From the NCBI RefSeq assembly GCF_003555545.1, contig NZ_CP032157.1, positions 5,522,546-5,586,545 of the forward strand: DNA of 64,000 nucleotides. Reading direction: 5' to 3'. Position numbers and translations under genes: made by a program. Origin of the DNA: Paraflavitalea soli (lineage in GTDB: Bacteria; Bacteroidota; Bacteroidia; Chitinophagales; Chitinophagaceae). Below the pieces are notes generated by a model. The model did not search any database, was not told where the DNA came from, and saw nothing but the letters and a program-made list of their open reading frames with translations. Shown piece after piece: positions 49,965-59,240 of the stretch. Positions within the stretch are counted from its first letter, which is position 1. Each line of letters begins with the position of its first letter.

Positions 49965-49972
49965 TATATTTG
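49965..49972 (+). promoter_or_regulatory. -7 box upstream of the ricT-like gene
   Basis: TATATTTG is an exact TAnnTTTG match just after holB. It implies a leader of almost 300 nt for the gene at 50274. That leader holds a possible hairpin, TGCCTG-GTAAT...ATTAC-...-CAGGCA, at about 50103-50138, and no convincing gene. Confidence 0.45.
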
Positions 49973-50273
49973 TAAATCGGCCTGAGTTGTATGGATTTTG
50001 AAGGGAGTGGCTGTAGCAAGTGGATTTGTGTAACAGGAGCGTTTTACCCGGTTATCTTACTTCGCTATATTTTTTGTGTTGCATTTGCGTATTTGTCTTT
50101 TACCTGCCTGGTAATTATTTGATTACCGCTTTATGCAGGCAGACCTTAATATTATATACTGTCGTTCAAAGGGCTGTGTATGATCTTTTTATAACGCCTG
50201 CCACAAAATACCTCCCAACATTAGAGCGTTCAGCAGCCGTCAACAATTTTTTTCATTCTCAATTACTTATAGA

Positions 50274-51686
50274 ATGGGATGTAGTTCATGTGGAACCACA
50301 GGAAAAGTGGCTGGCTGTAAAAGCAATGGAGGCTGCAGCACAGGAAGTTGTAATAGGATGAATGCCTTCGATTGGCTGATGAACCTGCCGGTAAGCGACC
50401 AGGATACAGCCTGCAAAGTAATAGAAGTAAGCTTCAACCAGGGCAGCCGGAAAGACTTCTTCCGGAATGCAACCATCCAGAATTTTGAAAAAGGCGACCT
50501 GATCGCTGTGGAAGGGATCAGTGGTTTTGATGTAGGTGAAGTGTCCCTCACCGGCGAGATCGTGCGGATCCAGATGAAGAAAAGGGGTATTGGCGAATAC
50601 GATTCAGAATTAAAGAAAGTACTCCGCCGTGCCTCCGATAAAGATATTGAGATCTGGCACCAGAATAAGGCCCGCGAAAAAGAAGCCCTCATCCAAACCC
50701 GGGCCATTACCAAGCAGCTCAACCTCGACATGAAAATGAGTGAAGTGGAAATTCAGGCCGACGGCCGTAAAGCCACTTTCTTCTATATTGCCGATGACCG
50801 GGTGGATTTCCGTGAACTGATCAAGATCCTTGCACGCGAATTCAAGGTGAAGGTAGAAATGCGCCAGATAGGCGCCCGCCAGGAAGCTGCCAAAGTAGGT
50901 GGTGTAGGTAGCTGCGGCCGTGAACTTTGCTGTAGTACCTGGCTTACCGATTTCAAATCGGTCAATACTACCGCAGCCCGTTACCAAAATCTTTCTATCA
51001 ATCAAAGTAAGCTCAGCGGTCAGTGCGGACGCCTGAAATGCTGTCTCAACTACGAACTGGATACCTACCTGGATGCCTTGCAGCATTTCCCCGATAATGC
51101 AGACCTGCTGCAGGTAGGCAAAGGCAATGCTACCCTCATCAAGAAGGATATCTTCAAAAACATCATGTGGTATGTGTTGCCCGATAGCAACAAGCAATAC
51201 CCGGTTAGTATTGAAAGAGTACGCAAGATCAAACAACTCAATGCCCAGGGCACCATACCTGAGCAACTGGAACCGGTAGAAATTACCAGCAGTAAAGCCA
51301 GGGAAGTAGAACCGGAGTTTGTAGACCTGGTGGGCCAGATCAGCCTGCGTACCCTGGAAAGAGCTGAAAAGAAAAAGAAACACCACCATAAGGAAAACCG
51401 CCAGCAGCAAAATCGCCAGCAACAGCGGCCTCAGCAAGGTGGCGGTGGCCAGCAACAACAAAGGCCACAGCAAGGCAACCAACAACAGCGGTCTCAAAAC
51501 CAACAAGGGGGCCAGCAAGGTAGCGGTCAACAAGGTGGTGGCAACCAGGGCAACCGGCAGCAAGGTGGTGGTCAGCAGGGACAAAATAGACCGCAACAGC
51601 AACAGCGGAGAGACAACCGGCAACAGCAACAGCAGCCCAAAAAAGACGACCGTCGTCCACCCAACCCGCCTCAGAAAAAGGACTAA
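50274..51686 (+). CDS. ricT: PSP1-domain protein, RicT-like, with Gln/Gly-rich tail
   Basis: A 470-residue cytoplasmic protein. The N-terminus is Cys-rich (MGCSSCGTTGKVAGCKSNGGC). The PSP1 domain is at about 45-330 with VIEVSFNQGSRKDFFRN, FYIADDRVDFRELIKILAREFKVKVEMRQIGARQEAAKVGGVGSCGRELCCSTWL and SGQCGRLKCCLNYELDTY, where the cysteines match the Fe-S ligands of the Bacillus RicT (YaaT) subunit of the RNase Y-specificity complex. From about residue 364 to the end it is a disordered tail made of Gln, Gly, Asn, Arg and Lys, with GGQQ-, QQQR- and RPQQ-type runs. Tail length is unusual. The symbol follows the domain; role in this organism is inferred. Confidence 0.85.
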   Translation: MGCSSCGTTGKVAGCKSNGGCSTGSCNRMNAFDWLMNLPVSDQDTACKVIEVSFNQGSRKDFFRNATIQNFEKGDLIAVEGISGFDVGEVSLTGEIVRIQMKKRGIGEYDSELKKVLRRASDKDIEIWHQNKAREKEALIQTRAITKQLNLDMKMSEVEIQADGRKATFFYIADDRVDFRELIKILAREFKVKVEMRQIGARQEAAKVGGVGSCGRELCCSTWLTDFKSVNTTAARYQNLSINQSKLSGQCGRLKCCLNYELDTYLDALQHFPDNADLLQVGKGNATLIKKDIFKNIMWYVLPDSNKQYPVSIERVRKIKQLNAQGTIPEQLEPVEITSSKAREVEPEFVDLVGQISLRTLERAEKKKKHHHKENRQQQNRQQQRPQQGGGGQQQQRPQQGNQQQRSQNQQGGQQGSGQQGGGNQGNRQQGGGQQGQNRPQQQQRRDNRQQQQQPKKDDRRPPNPPQKKD

Positions 51687-51815
51687 GATTCATAACCAGA
51701 AGTCGAAACCTCTTCATACTGAATGGTGAGCCGTTTGCAAAAGCAGCTCACCATTTCGCATTATTGGGTTCATCCCACTATTCAGTAACTTCATACAACC
51801 CAGTAGAAAAATGGT

Positions 51816-52703
51816 ATGATGCGATCAGTTATGGTGTTCCTTATATTGCTTATTATATGGCTGGTGGTAGCTCCTGGCTGCATGACCTTCCGCAAGGCAG
51901 ATAAGGAAATGATCAGGCGTTTCCAGGAGAATGGCGTACAGTTGCATACCTCCACACAAAGAGTAGAAGGCAGGAACATTCACTATGCTGCTACCGGCAA
52001 TGATAGCCTGCCCACCATCATATTTATACACGGCACACCCGGTAGCTGGGATGCTTTCGCGGGCTACATGCAGGATAGCTTATTGCTGGCGCATTATCGC
52101 ATGATCTCCATTGACAGGCCGGGATTTGGCTACAGTGATTTTGGAAAATCCGAGCACCTCATCCGCCAGTCGGAACTGATCAGTCCCGTACTGGAGAAAT
52201 TAGACAATGGCAGGCCCATGTACCTGGCGGGCCATTCACTCGGAGGTCCGCTTATCATTCAACTCGCAGCCGATAATCCTTTGCTCATACAAGCCCTGGT
52301 GATGATCTCCGGATCAGTAGATCCTGCGGAAGAAAAGCCGGAAAAATGGCGCCCCTGGCTTTTCAACACGCCTTTGAATTTACTGGTGCCCGGCGCCTTC
52401 AGGCCTTCCAATAAAGAATTGTGGTACCTGAAAAAAGACCTGGTACAATTACAACCCGAATTTGCCAGGATCAACTGCCCCGTGTTCTTTATCCATGGCG
52501 CTGCCGATACCTGGGTGCCGCCCGGCAATATAGCTTATGCCAAAAAATTACTGGTCAATGCCCCCCAGATCGATGAACTCATCATACCGGGCGCCAATCA
52601 CTTCATACCCTGGACCAAATTTACCCAGATACGTGATGTACTACTCCGCGTAGACGCAGCAACCACACATCCCGGATTAAATGCGCAGCCCGTTGTACAA
52701 TAA
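51816..52703 (+). CDS. Alpha/beta hydrolase lipoprotein
   Basis: A 295-residue protein with a lipoprotein signal (VVAPGC, Cys22). It has HGTPGSWDAF (oxyanion loop), nucleophile Ser141 in GHSLGG, acid in FFIHGAADTWVPP and His in PGANHFIPW, so the catalytic triad is complete. The substrate cannot be told. Start is the first of two ATG codons at 51816. It is preceded by the ricT-like gene and followed by the PKD gene after about 200 bp. Confidence 0.88.
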   Translation: MMRSVMVFLILLIIWLVVAPGCMTFRKADKEMIRRFQENGVQLHTSTQRVEGRNIHYAATGNDSLPTIIFIHGTPGSWDAFAGYMQDSLLLAHYRMISIDRPGFGYSDFGKSEHLIRQSELISPVLEKLDNGRPMYLAGHSLGGPLIIQLAADNPLLIQALVMISGSVDPAEEKPEKWRPWLFNTPLNLLVPGAFRPSNKELWYLKKDLVQLQPEFARINCPVFFIHGAADTWVPPGNIAYAKKLLVNAPQIDELIIPGANHFIPWTKFTQIRDVLLRVDAATTHPGLNAQPVVQ

Positions 52704-52741
52704 ATTAACCCCGGGCACTTCCATCTAACAAAAAACTTATA

Positions 52742-52749
52742 TACCTTCG
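52742..52749 (+). promoter_or_regulatory. -7 box upstream of the PKD gene
   Basis: TACCTTCG fits the TAnnTTCG variant. It would give a leader of about 150 nt for the gene at 52908. No -33 TTG is seen at the right distance. Confidence 0.35.
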
Positions 52750-52907
52750 CCACCCTGTATTAAACCTAACGGCGCTCGTCGTCCGAGATTACCCCCTTTA
52801 CCCATCTCCATCCACTATCCACTCTTATGAAGCCCGTACTTTAAAATTTCATTTTTTCACCCCAATGCTTGGCATGAGAGCTTGGTTACTTATCTGTATT
52901 CGTTAGC

Positions 52908-55900
52908 ATGGTCAATAAGGCTGCAGTCTATACCATCCGTTCACTAGTCCTTCGCATCGGTGTATGCCTGGGCCTTTTATTCATGGCTGCCCCCTCTTTT
53001 TCCCAAACCACTGCCAACTTCACCATCAGCAAAAAAGAAGGCTGCATACCGCTCAGTGGTGTCAACTTTACCGATGCCTCCACTGGCGGCACTGTCACGC
53101 GCCGCGACTGGAACCTGGGCAATGGCACCATCATCAACAATGGCGCAGCTACAGTAGGTACCAACTACCTCACAGATGGCACTTTTACAGTTACCCTCAC
53201 GGTTACTTTTTCCAATGGCGATACACGTACCAAACAGGACTTTATTATGGTACATCCCAAACCAGTAGCAAAATTCAGTGCCAACGAAAGAGAAGGCTGT
53301 TCACCACATGCTGTCCAGTTTACCAGCCTGGCTACTACCAAAACCGGCACGGTCACCAACTGGTTATGGGACTTCGGGGCCGGCGGCAGCAGTCAGCCCA
53401 ATCCCGCCTTTACCTATAATGTAAACGGCAATTACAATGTTTCCCTGATCGTTACCAATAGCTGGGGATGCGAAAGCGAAGCAGCTATTGAACCCCAATA
53501 CATCAAAGTATATCCAAAGGTGAATGCCGCTTTCACCATTCCCAATAACAGCAGTTGCGATATCCCTTTTACCACCTCTTTTGTCAATGGAACTACCGGG
53601 GGCGGCACCATTACCTATCTCTGGGATTTTGGCGATGGACAAACCTCCACCGATCCCAATCCCAGTCACACCTACACGGCTACCGGCGCTTATACCGTAA
53701 CCCTCACGGCCAGGAACGGCACCAATTGCGTGAGCACCTTTTCAAGGTCGGGGAGTAACGGGATACTGGCAGGCAAACCAACACCATCCATCACAGCACC
53801 TGTAAACGTATGCGCCAATACAGCTGCCAGTTTCACAGGAGGCGTTACCCCGGCGGCTTTTCTCTACACCGTCAAATGGCTGTTTCCCGACAACGGCGCT
53901 GTCCAGTATGGCCAAAACACTTCGCATACCTTTACCACGCCCGGCACTTATGAAATAACCATGGTGGCCTTCAACGCTGCAGGCTGCAACGACACCGCCC
54001 TGCACACGATTACCGTAGGACCTGGACCCAAACCCAACTTTACAGTCGACAGGGCCATTGGCTGCGATACACCATTCGTTGCCCGGTTTACCAATACCAG
54101 CCTGCCAGCAACAGGGCTCACCTGGGACTGGAACTTTGGCGATGGCTCACCACACTCCAGTTTAACAGATCCAGTGCACATTTATAAGCTACCGGGCTAT
54201 TACACCATTACCCTCACCGCTACCGATCCCCTTACCGGCTGCACTGCTGTGATGCAAAAAAGAGATACCATCCGCATTGTAAAGCCTGTTGTTGATTTCA
54301 CTTACACACCACCCGATGGCTGCAGGCCACTTCCCGTAAAAGCAACGGCACGCCTGACCAATATAGTAGACCCCGTAGTGAGCTATGTATGGGACTTTGG
54401 TGATGGGCCGCCGGTGGTTACCACGGTCGACAATGCCACCCATACCTACACAGTAGCCGGGAGCTACAATATCAAACTGAAGATCATTACTCAGCAGGGA
54501 TGTACGGACAGTTCCATCGCCAGGCCAGTTAGTGTTGCCGACCTCTGTGATGATGACGGCTCCGGGGGTGGAGACGGCGGCGGGGGTGCAGGTTTTGTGA
54601 TGGGCAAAACCTGCGACGAGAAATACATCATTACGTTTACCGATACCGTCAGCAATTCCCAAACGCTGAGCTGGGACTTTGGCGATGGATCGCCCCTGTA
54701 CACTACCTCACCGGTAAGCCCCGTCACACATACCTTTCCCACTACAGCCAAAAAGTATGTGGTGATCGTTACCAGGCGCAATACAGTAACGAATGTCACC
54801 TCCTCAGCGCAGGTACGGGTAGTGATCATTGATGAAAAGGCAAACTTCGTACCCTCCATTACCGATATCTGCCGTAATAAAACAATCAACTTTGCTACCA
54901 TCGGTATCGACTCTTCCAACATCAACAAATACACCTGGGATTATGGCGATGGCACCCCACGCTATACCATCAACAACAGGGCCTATTTCCTCAACTACGG
55001 CAAATACCTAAATGGCAATACCTCCCACACCTACACGGATGCAGGAACCTATTATGTCAAGTTGATCATCGAGGATAAGCTGGGCTGTCTCGACTCCTTC
55101 CAGTATGCCATTCCTGTGGTGGTAAAAGGGCCCGTATCAGGCTTCGAAGGAACTCCGCTCACCACCTGTGAGAAAGAACTCATTACTGTTTTCAAGGATA
55201 CTTCTATTCAGAATGGCGCTACGCCCATTGTTGAATGGACCTGGAATTTTGGCGATGGTACACCCGCCTATACCACTACCCGGGATACAGCCATCAGTCA
55301 TACCTATACCAACAACAGTTATTACCGTAGCTGGCATGTTACCCTCAATATCAAAGATGCGGCCGGCTGCGAGGCGCAAGCCATCACCTATAACTATGTC
55401 AAAAGCTATCGGCCGCAGGCGTCGATCTTTAGCTATGATACCCTCAAATGCGGCAGCACCAACGTATTCCTGTACAACCAGTCCTCTGCTTATAACGCTA
55501 CCTATACCTGGTGTTTTGGCGATGGCACATCCGCCAACAGCTACCATGCATCCCATACCTACAGCACCAATGGCGAGTATGATATTAAACTGGTGGTAAA
55601 AGATGAAAATGGCTGTGCCGACAGTGTGACCACGGCTGCTTACATCAAACTGGTAAAACCCAAGGCCAATTTTATAGTAGGCGATACCAGCAAGTGCGCG
55701 CCCATAGCCATCAATTTCTATGATAGTTCCACCTATGCCAATAAGTATGTATGGGATTTTGGCGATGGTGGTACAGGCTCTACCGACAAAGACCCTGCTC
55801 CCCATATCTATGCGGTGCCCGGGTTCTATCCCGTCAAGATCATCATCACCGGTGTAAGCGGCTGTGTGGATTCCATCACAAAGATCATTCGAGTAAAAGG

Positions 55901-58151
55901 GCCTATTGGCCGCTTATCTGTGGGGCCGGCTATTGGCTGTACACCCTACACCCTGCCCATGCGTGTAACGGGCAGCAATATCAGCTCCTATGCCTGGGAT
56001 TACGGCGATGGTACGCCTGTGCAGGCCTCCCAGAACGATGTGGTCAACCATATCTATCCCCTGGCAGGCAAGTTTCTGCCCAATGTGATCTTAACAAGCC
56101 CCGAAGGCTGTCCCTATACCTTGAAAGCGACAGATACCATTATTGTTGATTCCGCACGTGCACGTTTCTCCATCAACAGGCCATTGCGCTGCCTCACCGA
56201 CAGAACGATCCAGTTCACCAACTTGTCCGAAGCTGCCTTTGGCGCCGTATCCTGGAAATGGTTGTTTGGCGACAACCAAACCTCTACCGCCCAAAACCCT
56301 GCGCACACGTATCGCACGGATGGCGACTACGAAGTAGCGCTCATCGTGCAAAGCCGCTATGGATGTATAGATACCCTCACCCAGGCAAAAGCTGTAAGTA
56401 TCCGCCAGCAACCCGCTGCGCTTTTCAAGGCAGATAGTATTTACTGTAGTCCCGGTATCAAAACATTTACCAACCAGGTACGCAGTGTAGACCCCATCGA
56501 TCATGTGGCCTGGTATGTAGATGGCGCCTTCGCCGGCAATACCGCCAGCCTCATCCATCCCCTCACAGCGGGCACCCACACCATTGCATTGGCAGCTACC
56601 ACCATCAATGGTTGTGTCGATTCTGCTGCCCACCGCATACGGGCCGATTCGCTGGTAGCTGCTTATACTATTGACAAAGGTATCCGCTGTGGTGACGACA
56701 GGACCATTCCTTTCAACAACCGGTCTACCGCCTTCTTTGGCACGGCTGCCTGGAAATGGGACCTGGGTGATAACACGATATCGGCAGATGCAGATCCCGT
56801 GCACACCTATGCAACACCCGGCTCTTACAATACTTCTCTCATCCTGTACGGCAATACCGGCTGCAATGATACCGTAAGCCTGGCCCAACCGGTGAAGATC
56901 TATACCAAACCTGTTTTTAATATCGTGGGCGAGGTAGAAAAATGTGCACAGACCACCCTTGACTATACTGCCAATATCCAATCAGAGGACAGCATTAGTC
57001 AATATACCTGGAAACTCAACAACAGCAGCATCAGCTACAACGATAGTGTGACCTACTATTTTGCCAATGCAGGCGATTATAACCTGGCATTTACGGTCCA
57101 TACAAAATATGGGTGTGAAGAAACAGCCGACACCTCCATCACCATCCGCCCGCTTCCAGTGCCCGGGGCCTCTCCACAGGATACTACTGTCTGCATAGGA
57201 AGCCCTGTTCCTTTACATACCACCGATGGCACACAATTCAGCTGGTGGCCACAAACCAATTTACAGCAGCCCAATACTGCCGGCCCCGTAGCTACGGCGT
57301 TGACCAATGTGCGTTATTATGTACAAGTCATCAATCGCTTTGGTTGCATACAACGGGATAGTGTTATGATCCATGTAGACCAAAAGGTAAACCTGCAGCA
57401 CAGTGATGATGCTATTATTTGCCGGGGGCAGCGCACACGCCTTTCCGCCAATGGTAATGCACAACAATTTGCCTGGACGCCGGTCACCGGTCTCAATGAT
57501 CCCTTTATTGCCTCGCCCTGGGCGTCACCCTTGCAAACGACTACTTACCAGGTAGTGGGTTTCAGCACCAATACCTGTCCCAATGATACGGGTGCCGTTA
57601 CTGTCACCGTGGGCAGCATCCCCACTGTTGATCTTGGGCCCGATCTTAGGATAGACGCAGGGCTGCCTATCGACTTCAAGCCAATCGTCAGCAATGATGT
57701 GATCAGCTATCTCTGGCAGCCTGCCACCGGTCTCAGCTGCAATGCCTGTAGCGGCCCCCGCCTCATTGCCGATAAAGATGCCAGCTATCGCCTCACCGTG
57801 CGTACCCAATACAATTGTGAAGCATCCGATGAGATCCGCATTACTGTCACCTGTGGCAAGGGAGCGGTATATATTCCAAATGCTTTTACGCCCAATGGCG
57901 ACGGTGCCAATGATGTTTTCTTTATTAAAGGATATGGCATCCAAAAAGTAAAAAGCCTCCGCATCTTCAATCGCTGGGGGCAGATCGTATTCAGCAGGGA
58001 AAACAGTTCACCCAATGATAAAAACGCCGGCTGGGATGGCAGGTTCAAAGGACAGCCAGCCGCTTCAGGCGCTTACGTATATGTAGCAGAAGTGGTGTGC
58101 AACGAAGGCAAGGCCCTTCCCCTGAAAGGGACCGTCATGCTGCTGAAATAA
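52908..58151 (+). CDS. Giant PKD-repeat surface protein with T9SS type B sorting domain
   Basis: A 1747-residue protein. A signal peptide (to about 33, ...APSFSQ) precedes at least twelve PKD-type domains recognised by W-x-F/L-G-D/N-G motifs, for example YLWDFGDGQTS, WDWNFGDGSPH, YVWDFGDGPPV, YTWDYGDGTPR, YTWCFGDGTSA and WKWLFGDNQTS. A Gly/Asp linker (DDDGSGGGDGGGGAG) lies at about 546-560. From about 1650 the C-terminal domain VYIPNAFTPNGDGANDVF...LRIFNRWGQIVF...GWDGRFKGQPAASGAYVYVAEVVC...GTVMLLK is the CHU_C / type B sorting signal for type IX secretion. It is probably exported by the T9SS to the surface or medium and mediates adhesion. The gene stands alone. Confidence 0.92.
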   Translation: MVNKAAVYTIRSLVLRIGVCLGLLFMAAPSFSQTTANFTISKKEGCIPLSGVNFTDASTGGTVTRRDWNLGNGTIINNGAATVGTNYLTDGTFTVTLTVTFSNGDTRTKQDFIMVHPKPVAKFSANEREGCSPHAVQFTSLATTKTGTVTNWLWDFGAGGSSQPNPAFTYNVNGNYNVSLIVTNSWGCESEAAIEPQYIKVYPKVNAAFTIPNNSSCDIPFTTSFVNGTTGGGTITYLWDFGDGQTSTDPNPSHTYTATGAYTVTLTARNGTNCVSTFSRSGSNGILAGKPTPSITAPVNVCANTAASFTGGVTPAAFLYTVKWLFPDNGAVQYGQNTSHTFTTPGTYEITMVAFNAAGCNDTALHTITVGPGPKPNFTVDRAIGCDTPFVARFTNTSLPATGLTWDWNFGDGSPHSSLTDPVHIYKLPGYYTITLTATDPLTGCTAVMQKRDTIRIVKPVVDFTYTPPDGCRPLPVKATARLTNIVDPVVSYVWDFGDGPPVVTTVDNATHTYTVAGSYNIKLKIITQQGCTDSSIARPVSVADLCDDDGSGGGDGGGGAGFVMGKTCDEKYIITFTDTVSNSQTLSWDFGDGSPLYTTSPVSPVTHTFPTTAKKYVVIVTRRNTVTNVTSSAQVRVVIIDEKANFVPSITDICRNKTINFATIGIDSSNINKYTWDYGDGTPRYTINNRAYFLNYGKYLNGNTSHTYTDAGTYYVKLIIEDKLGCLDSFQYAIPVVVKGPVSGFEGTPLTTCEKELITVFKDTSIQNGATPIVEWTWNFGDGTPAYTTTRDTAISHTYTNNSYYRSWHVTLNIKDAAGCEAQAITYNYVKSYRPQASIFSYDTLKCGSTNVFLYNQSSAYNATYTWCFGDGTSANSYHASHTYSTNGEYDIKLVVKDENGCADSVTTAAYIKLVKPKANFIVGDTSKCAPIAINFYDSSTYANKYVWDFGDGGTGSTDKDPAPHIYAVPGFYPVKIIITGVSGCVDSITKIIRVKGPIGRLSVGPAIGCTPYTLPMRVTGSNISSYAWDYGDGTPVQASQNDVVNHIYPLAGKFLPNVILTSPEGCPYTLKATDTIIVDSARARFSINRPLRCLTDRTIQFTNLSEAAFGAVSWKWLFGDNQTSTAQNPAHTYRTDGDYEVALIVQSRYGCIDTLTQAKAVSIRQQPAALFKADSIYCSPGIKTFTNQVRSVDPIDHVAWYVDGAFAGNTASLIHPLTAGTHTIALAATTINGCVDSAAHRIRADSLVAAYTIDKGIRCGDDRTIPFNNRSTAFFGTAAWKWDLGDNTISADADPVHTYATPGSYNTSLILYGNTGCNDTVSLAQPVKIYTKPVFNIVGEVEKCAQTTLDYTANIQSEDSISQYTWKLNNSSISYNDSVTYYFANAGDYNLAFTVHTKYGCEETADTSITIRPLPVPGASPQDTTVCIGSPVPLHTTDGTQFSWWPQTNLQQPNTAGPVATALTNVRYYVQVINRFGCIQRDSVMIHVDQKVNLQHSDDAIICRGQRTRLSANGNAQQFAWTPVTGLNDPFIASPWASPLQTTTYQVVGFSTNTCPNDTGAVTVTVGSIPTVDLGPDLRIDAGLPIDFKPIVSNDVISYLWQPATGLSCNACSGPRLIADKDASYRLTVRTQYNCEASDEIRITVTCGKGAVYIPNAFTPNGDGANDVFFIKGYGIQKVKSLRIFNRWGQIVFSRENSSPNDKNAGWDGRFKGQPAASGAYVYVAEVVCNEGKALPLKGTVMLLK

Positions 58152-58185
58152 CCGCTCCGGAGCCCCTTAAGGATTTGCCGTTTTT

Positions 58186-58250
58186 GCCCCAGAGGGGCTA
58201 CCGCTTTGTAGAAAAAAACGTCAAAAGTGTCTTCAGCCCCGTAGGGGCTG
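58186..58250. repeat. Two GCCCC-GGGGC palindromes (REP-like)
   Basis: GCCCC-AGA-GGGGC at 58186-58198 and CAGCCCC-GTA-GGGGCTG at 58234-58250, about 40 bp apart, just after the PKD gene. I remember similar GCCCCGTAGGGGC palindromes scattered in Bacteroidota chromosomes, so they are likely REP-like repeats. No T-run follows. Confidence 0.6.
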
Positions 58251-58343
58251 CCCTTCAGCTTTCAGCGGGACACCTGCTTTCAAAAAAGGTTTGTTAAATA
58301 CTGGCAATCAACCCCTCCGAAGTCAGGAACCTGCCCTTGCAAC

Positions 58344-58374
58344 TTGCTTCTTCGTTTGTTTTGACTTAAATTTG
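58344..58374 (+). promoter_or_regulatory. Promoter of the BI-1 family gene
   Basis: TTG (58344-58346), a 20-bp spacer and TAAATTTG (58367-58374) match the Bacteroidota consensus. The leader to the ATG at 58403 is about 25 bp. Confidence 0.65.
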
Positions 58375-58402
58375 TATCTTGATCAAATAAAACAGAACAA
58401 CT

Positions 58403-59158
58403 ATGGCCCTATTCAAATCCGGTAATCCGGCATTAAGTGAAAAGATCTTCGATAAAGCCATTGGCACACAGCACACCGATGTAATGTCTGTGCGTGGCAC
58501 CCTTAACAAATTTGGTATCCTTTTCTTACTCGTTATGGCAACTGCCGGCCTCGCCTGGAAAATGGCTGCCTCCGGCGTAAATGTCATGCCTTATATGATA
58601 GGGTCTGCCATAGTCGGATTTATCCTGGCTTTGGTGACCATCTTTAAACCACAGTGGGCGGGCTATACAGCTCCGCTGTATGCCCTGGCAGAAGGATTCT
58701 TTTTAGGCACGATCTCTTCTTATTACAATTTCGCATTTGCTAAACTTGCGCCTAATATTATTATGCAGGCTGTAGGCCTCACCTTTGGTGTGGTACTGGC
58801 TATGTTTGCACTGTATTATTTCCGGGTAATACAGGCTACCGAAAGGTTCAAATCCATAGTGATAACAGCTACAGTGGGTATTGGTATCTTTTACCTGATA
58901 GCAATCGTACTGAGACTTTTTGGTATCAGTATCCCTTTCATTCATGAAGGCAGCACCATCGGCATTATCTTCTCGCTGGTAGTAGTAGGTATTGCCGCCC
59001 TCAACCTCATCCTTGATTTCGACATGATCGAACAAGGTGCTCAACGCGGTGCTCCCAAATTCATGGAATGGTATGGCGCCTTTGGATTGCTCGTAACCAT
59101 TGTTTGGTTGTACCTCGAGATCCTGCGCCTGCTGGCTAAACTGTCGGACAGAAGGTAA
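58403..59158 (+). CDS. Bax inhibitor-1 / YccA-family membrane protein
   Basis: A 251-residue inner-membrane protein with seven predicted transmembrane segments (from FGILFLLVMATAGLAWKMAA to GAFGLLVTIVWLYLEILRLLAKL). The family pattern NLILDFDMIEQGAQRGAPKFMEWYGAFGLLVTIVWLYLEILRLL is clear. Members are pH-sensitive calcium-leak channels in characterised cases. It is convergent with the flavoprotein gene and they share one terminator. Confidence 0.9.
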   Translation: MALFKSGNPALSEKIFDKAIGTQHTDVMSVRGTLNKFGILFLLVMATAGLAWKMAASGVNVMPYMIGSAIVGFILALVTIFKPQWAGYTAPLYALAEGFFLGTISSYYNFAFAKLAPNIIMQAVGLTFGVVLAMFALYYFRVIQATERFKSIVITATVGIGIFYLIAIVLRLFGISIPFIHEGSTIGIIFSLVVVGIAALNLILDFDMIEQGAQRGAPKFMEWYGAFGLLVTIVWLYLEILRLLAKLSDRR

Positions 59159-59179
59159 TAAAATATACTTCGTATATAA

Positions 59180-59210
59180 AAAAAGCGGGAGGTAATACCT
59201 TCCGCTTTTT
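59180..59210. terminator. Bidirectional terminator between convergent genes
   Basis: A 14-bp stem AAAAAGCGGGAGGT/ACCTTCCGCTTTTT with one G-T pair and loop AAT. T-runs occur on both strands, so it ends both the BI-1 gene (plus) and the flavoprotein gene (minus). Confidence 0.9.
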
Positions 59211-59240
59211 AATTTTATGTTCTCTTACTGACTACCGGTA

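Noticed and set aside
49991-50122. 43-codon frame MDFEGSGCSKW... in the ricT leader
   Set aside because: No terminator, repeat motif or promoter spacing supports it, and a hydrophobic end alone is not enough.
50020-50361. 113-codon frame overlapping the ricT start
   Set aside because: It begins at a weak start, overlaps the well-supported gene in another frame and has no recognisable domain.
50610-51629. 339-codon frame antisense to the ricT-like gene
   Set aside because: Leu-rich end is simply the complement of the Gln-rich tail codons.
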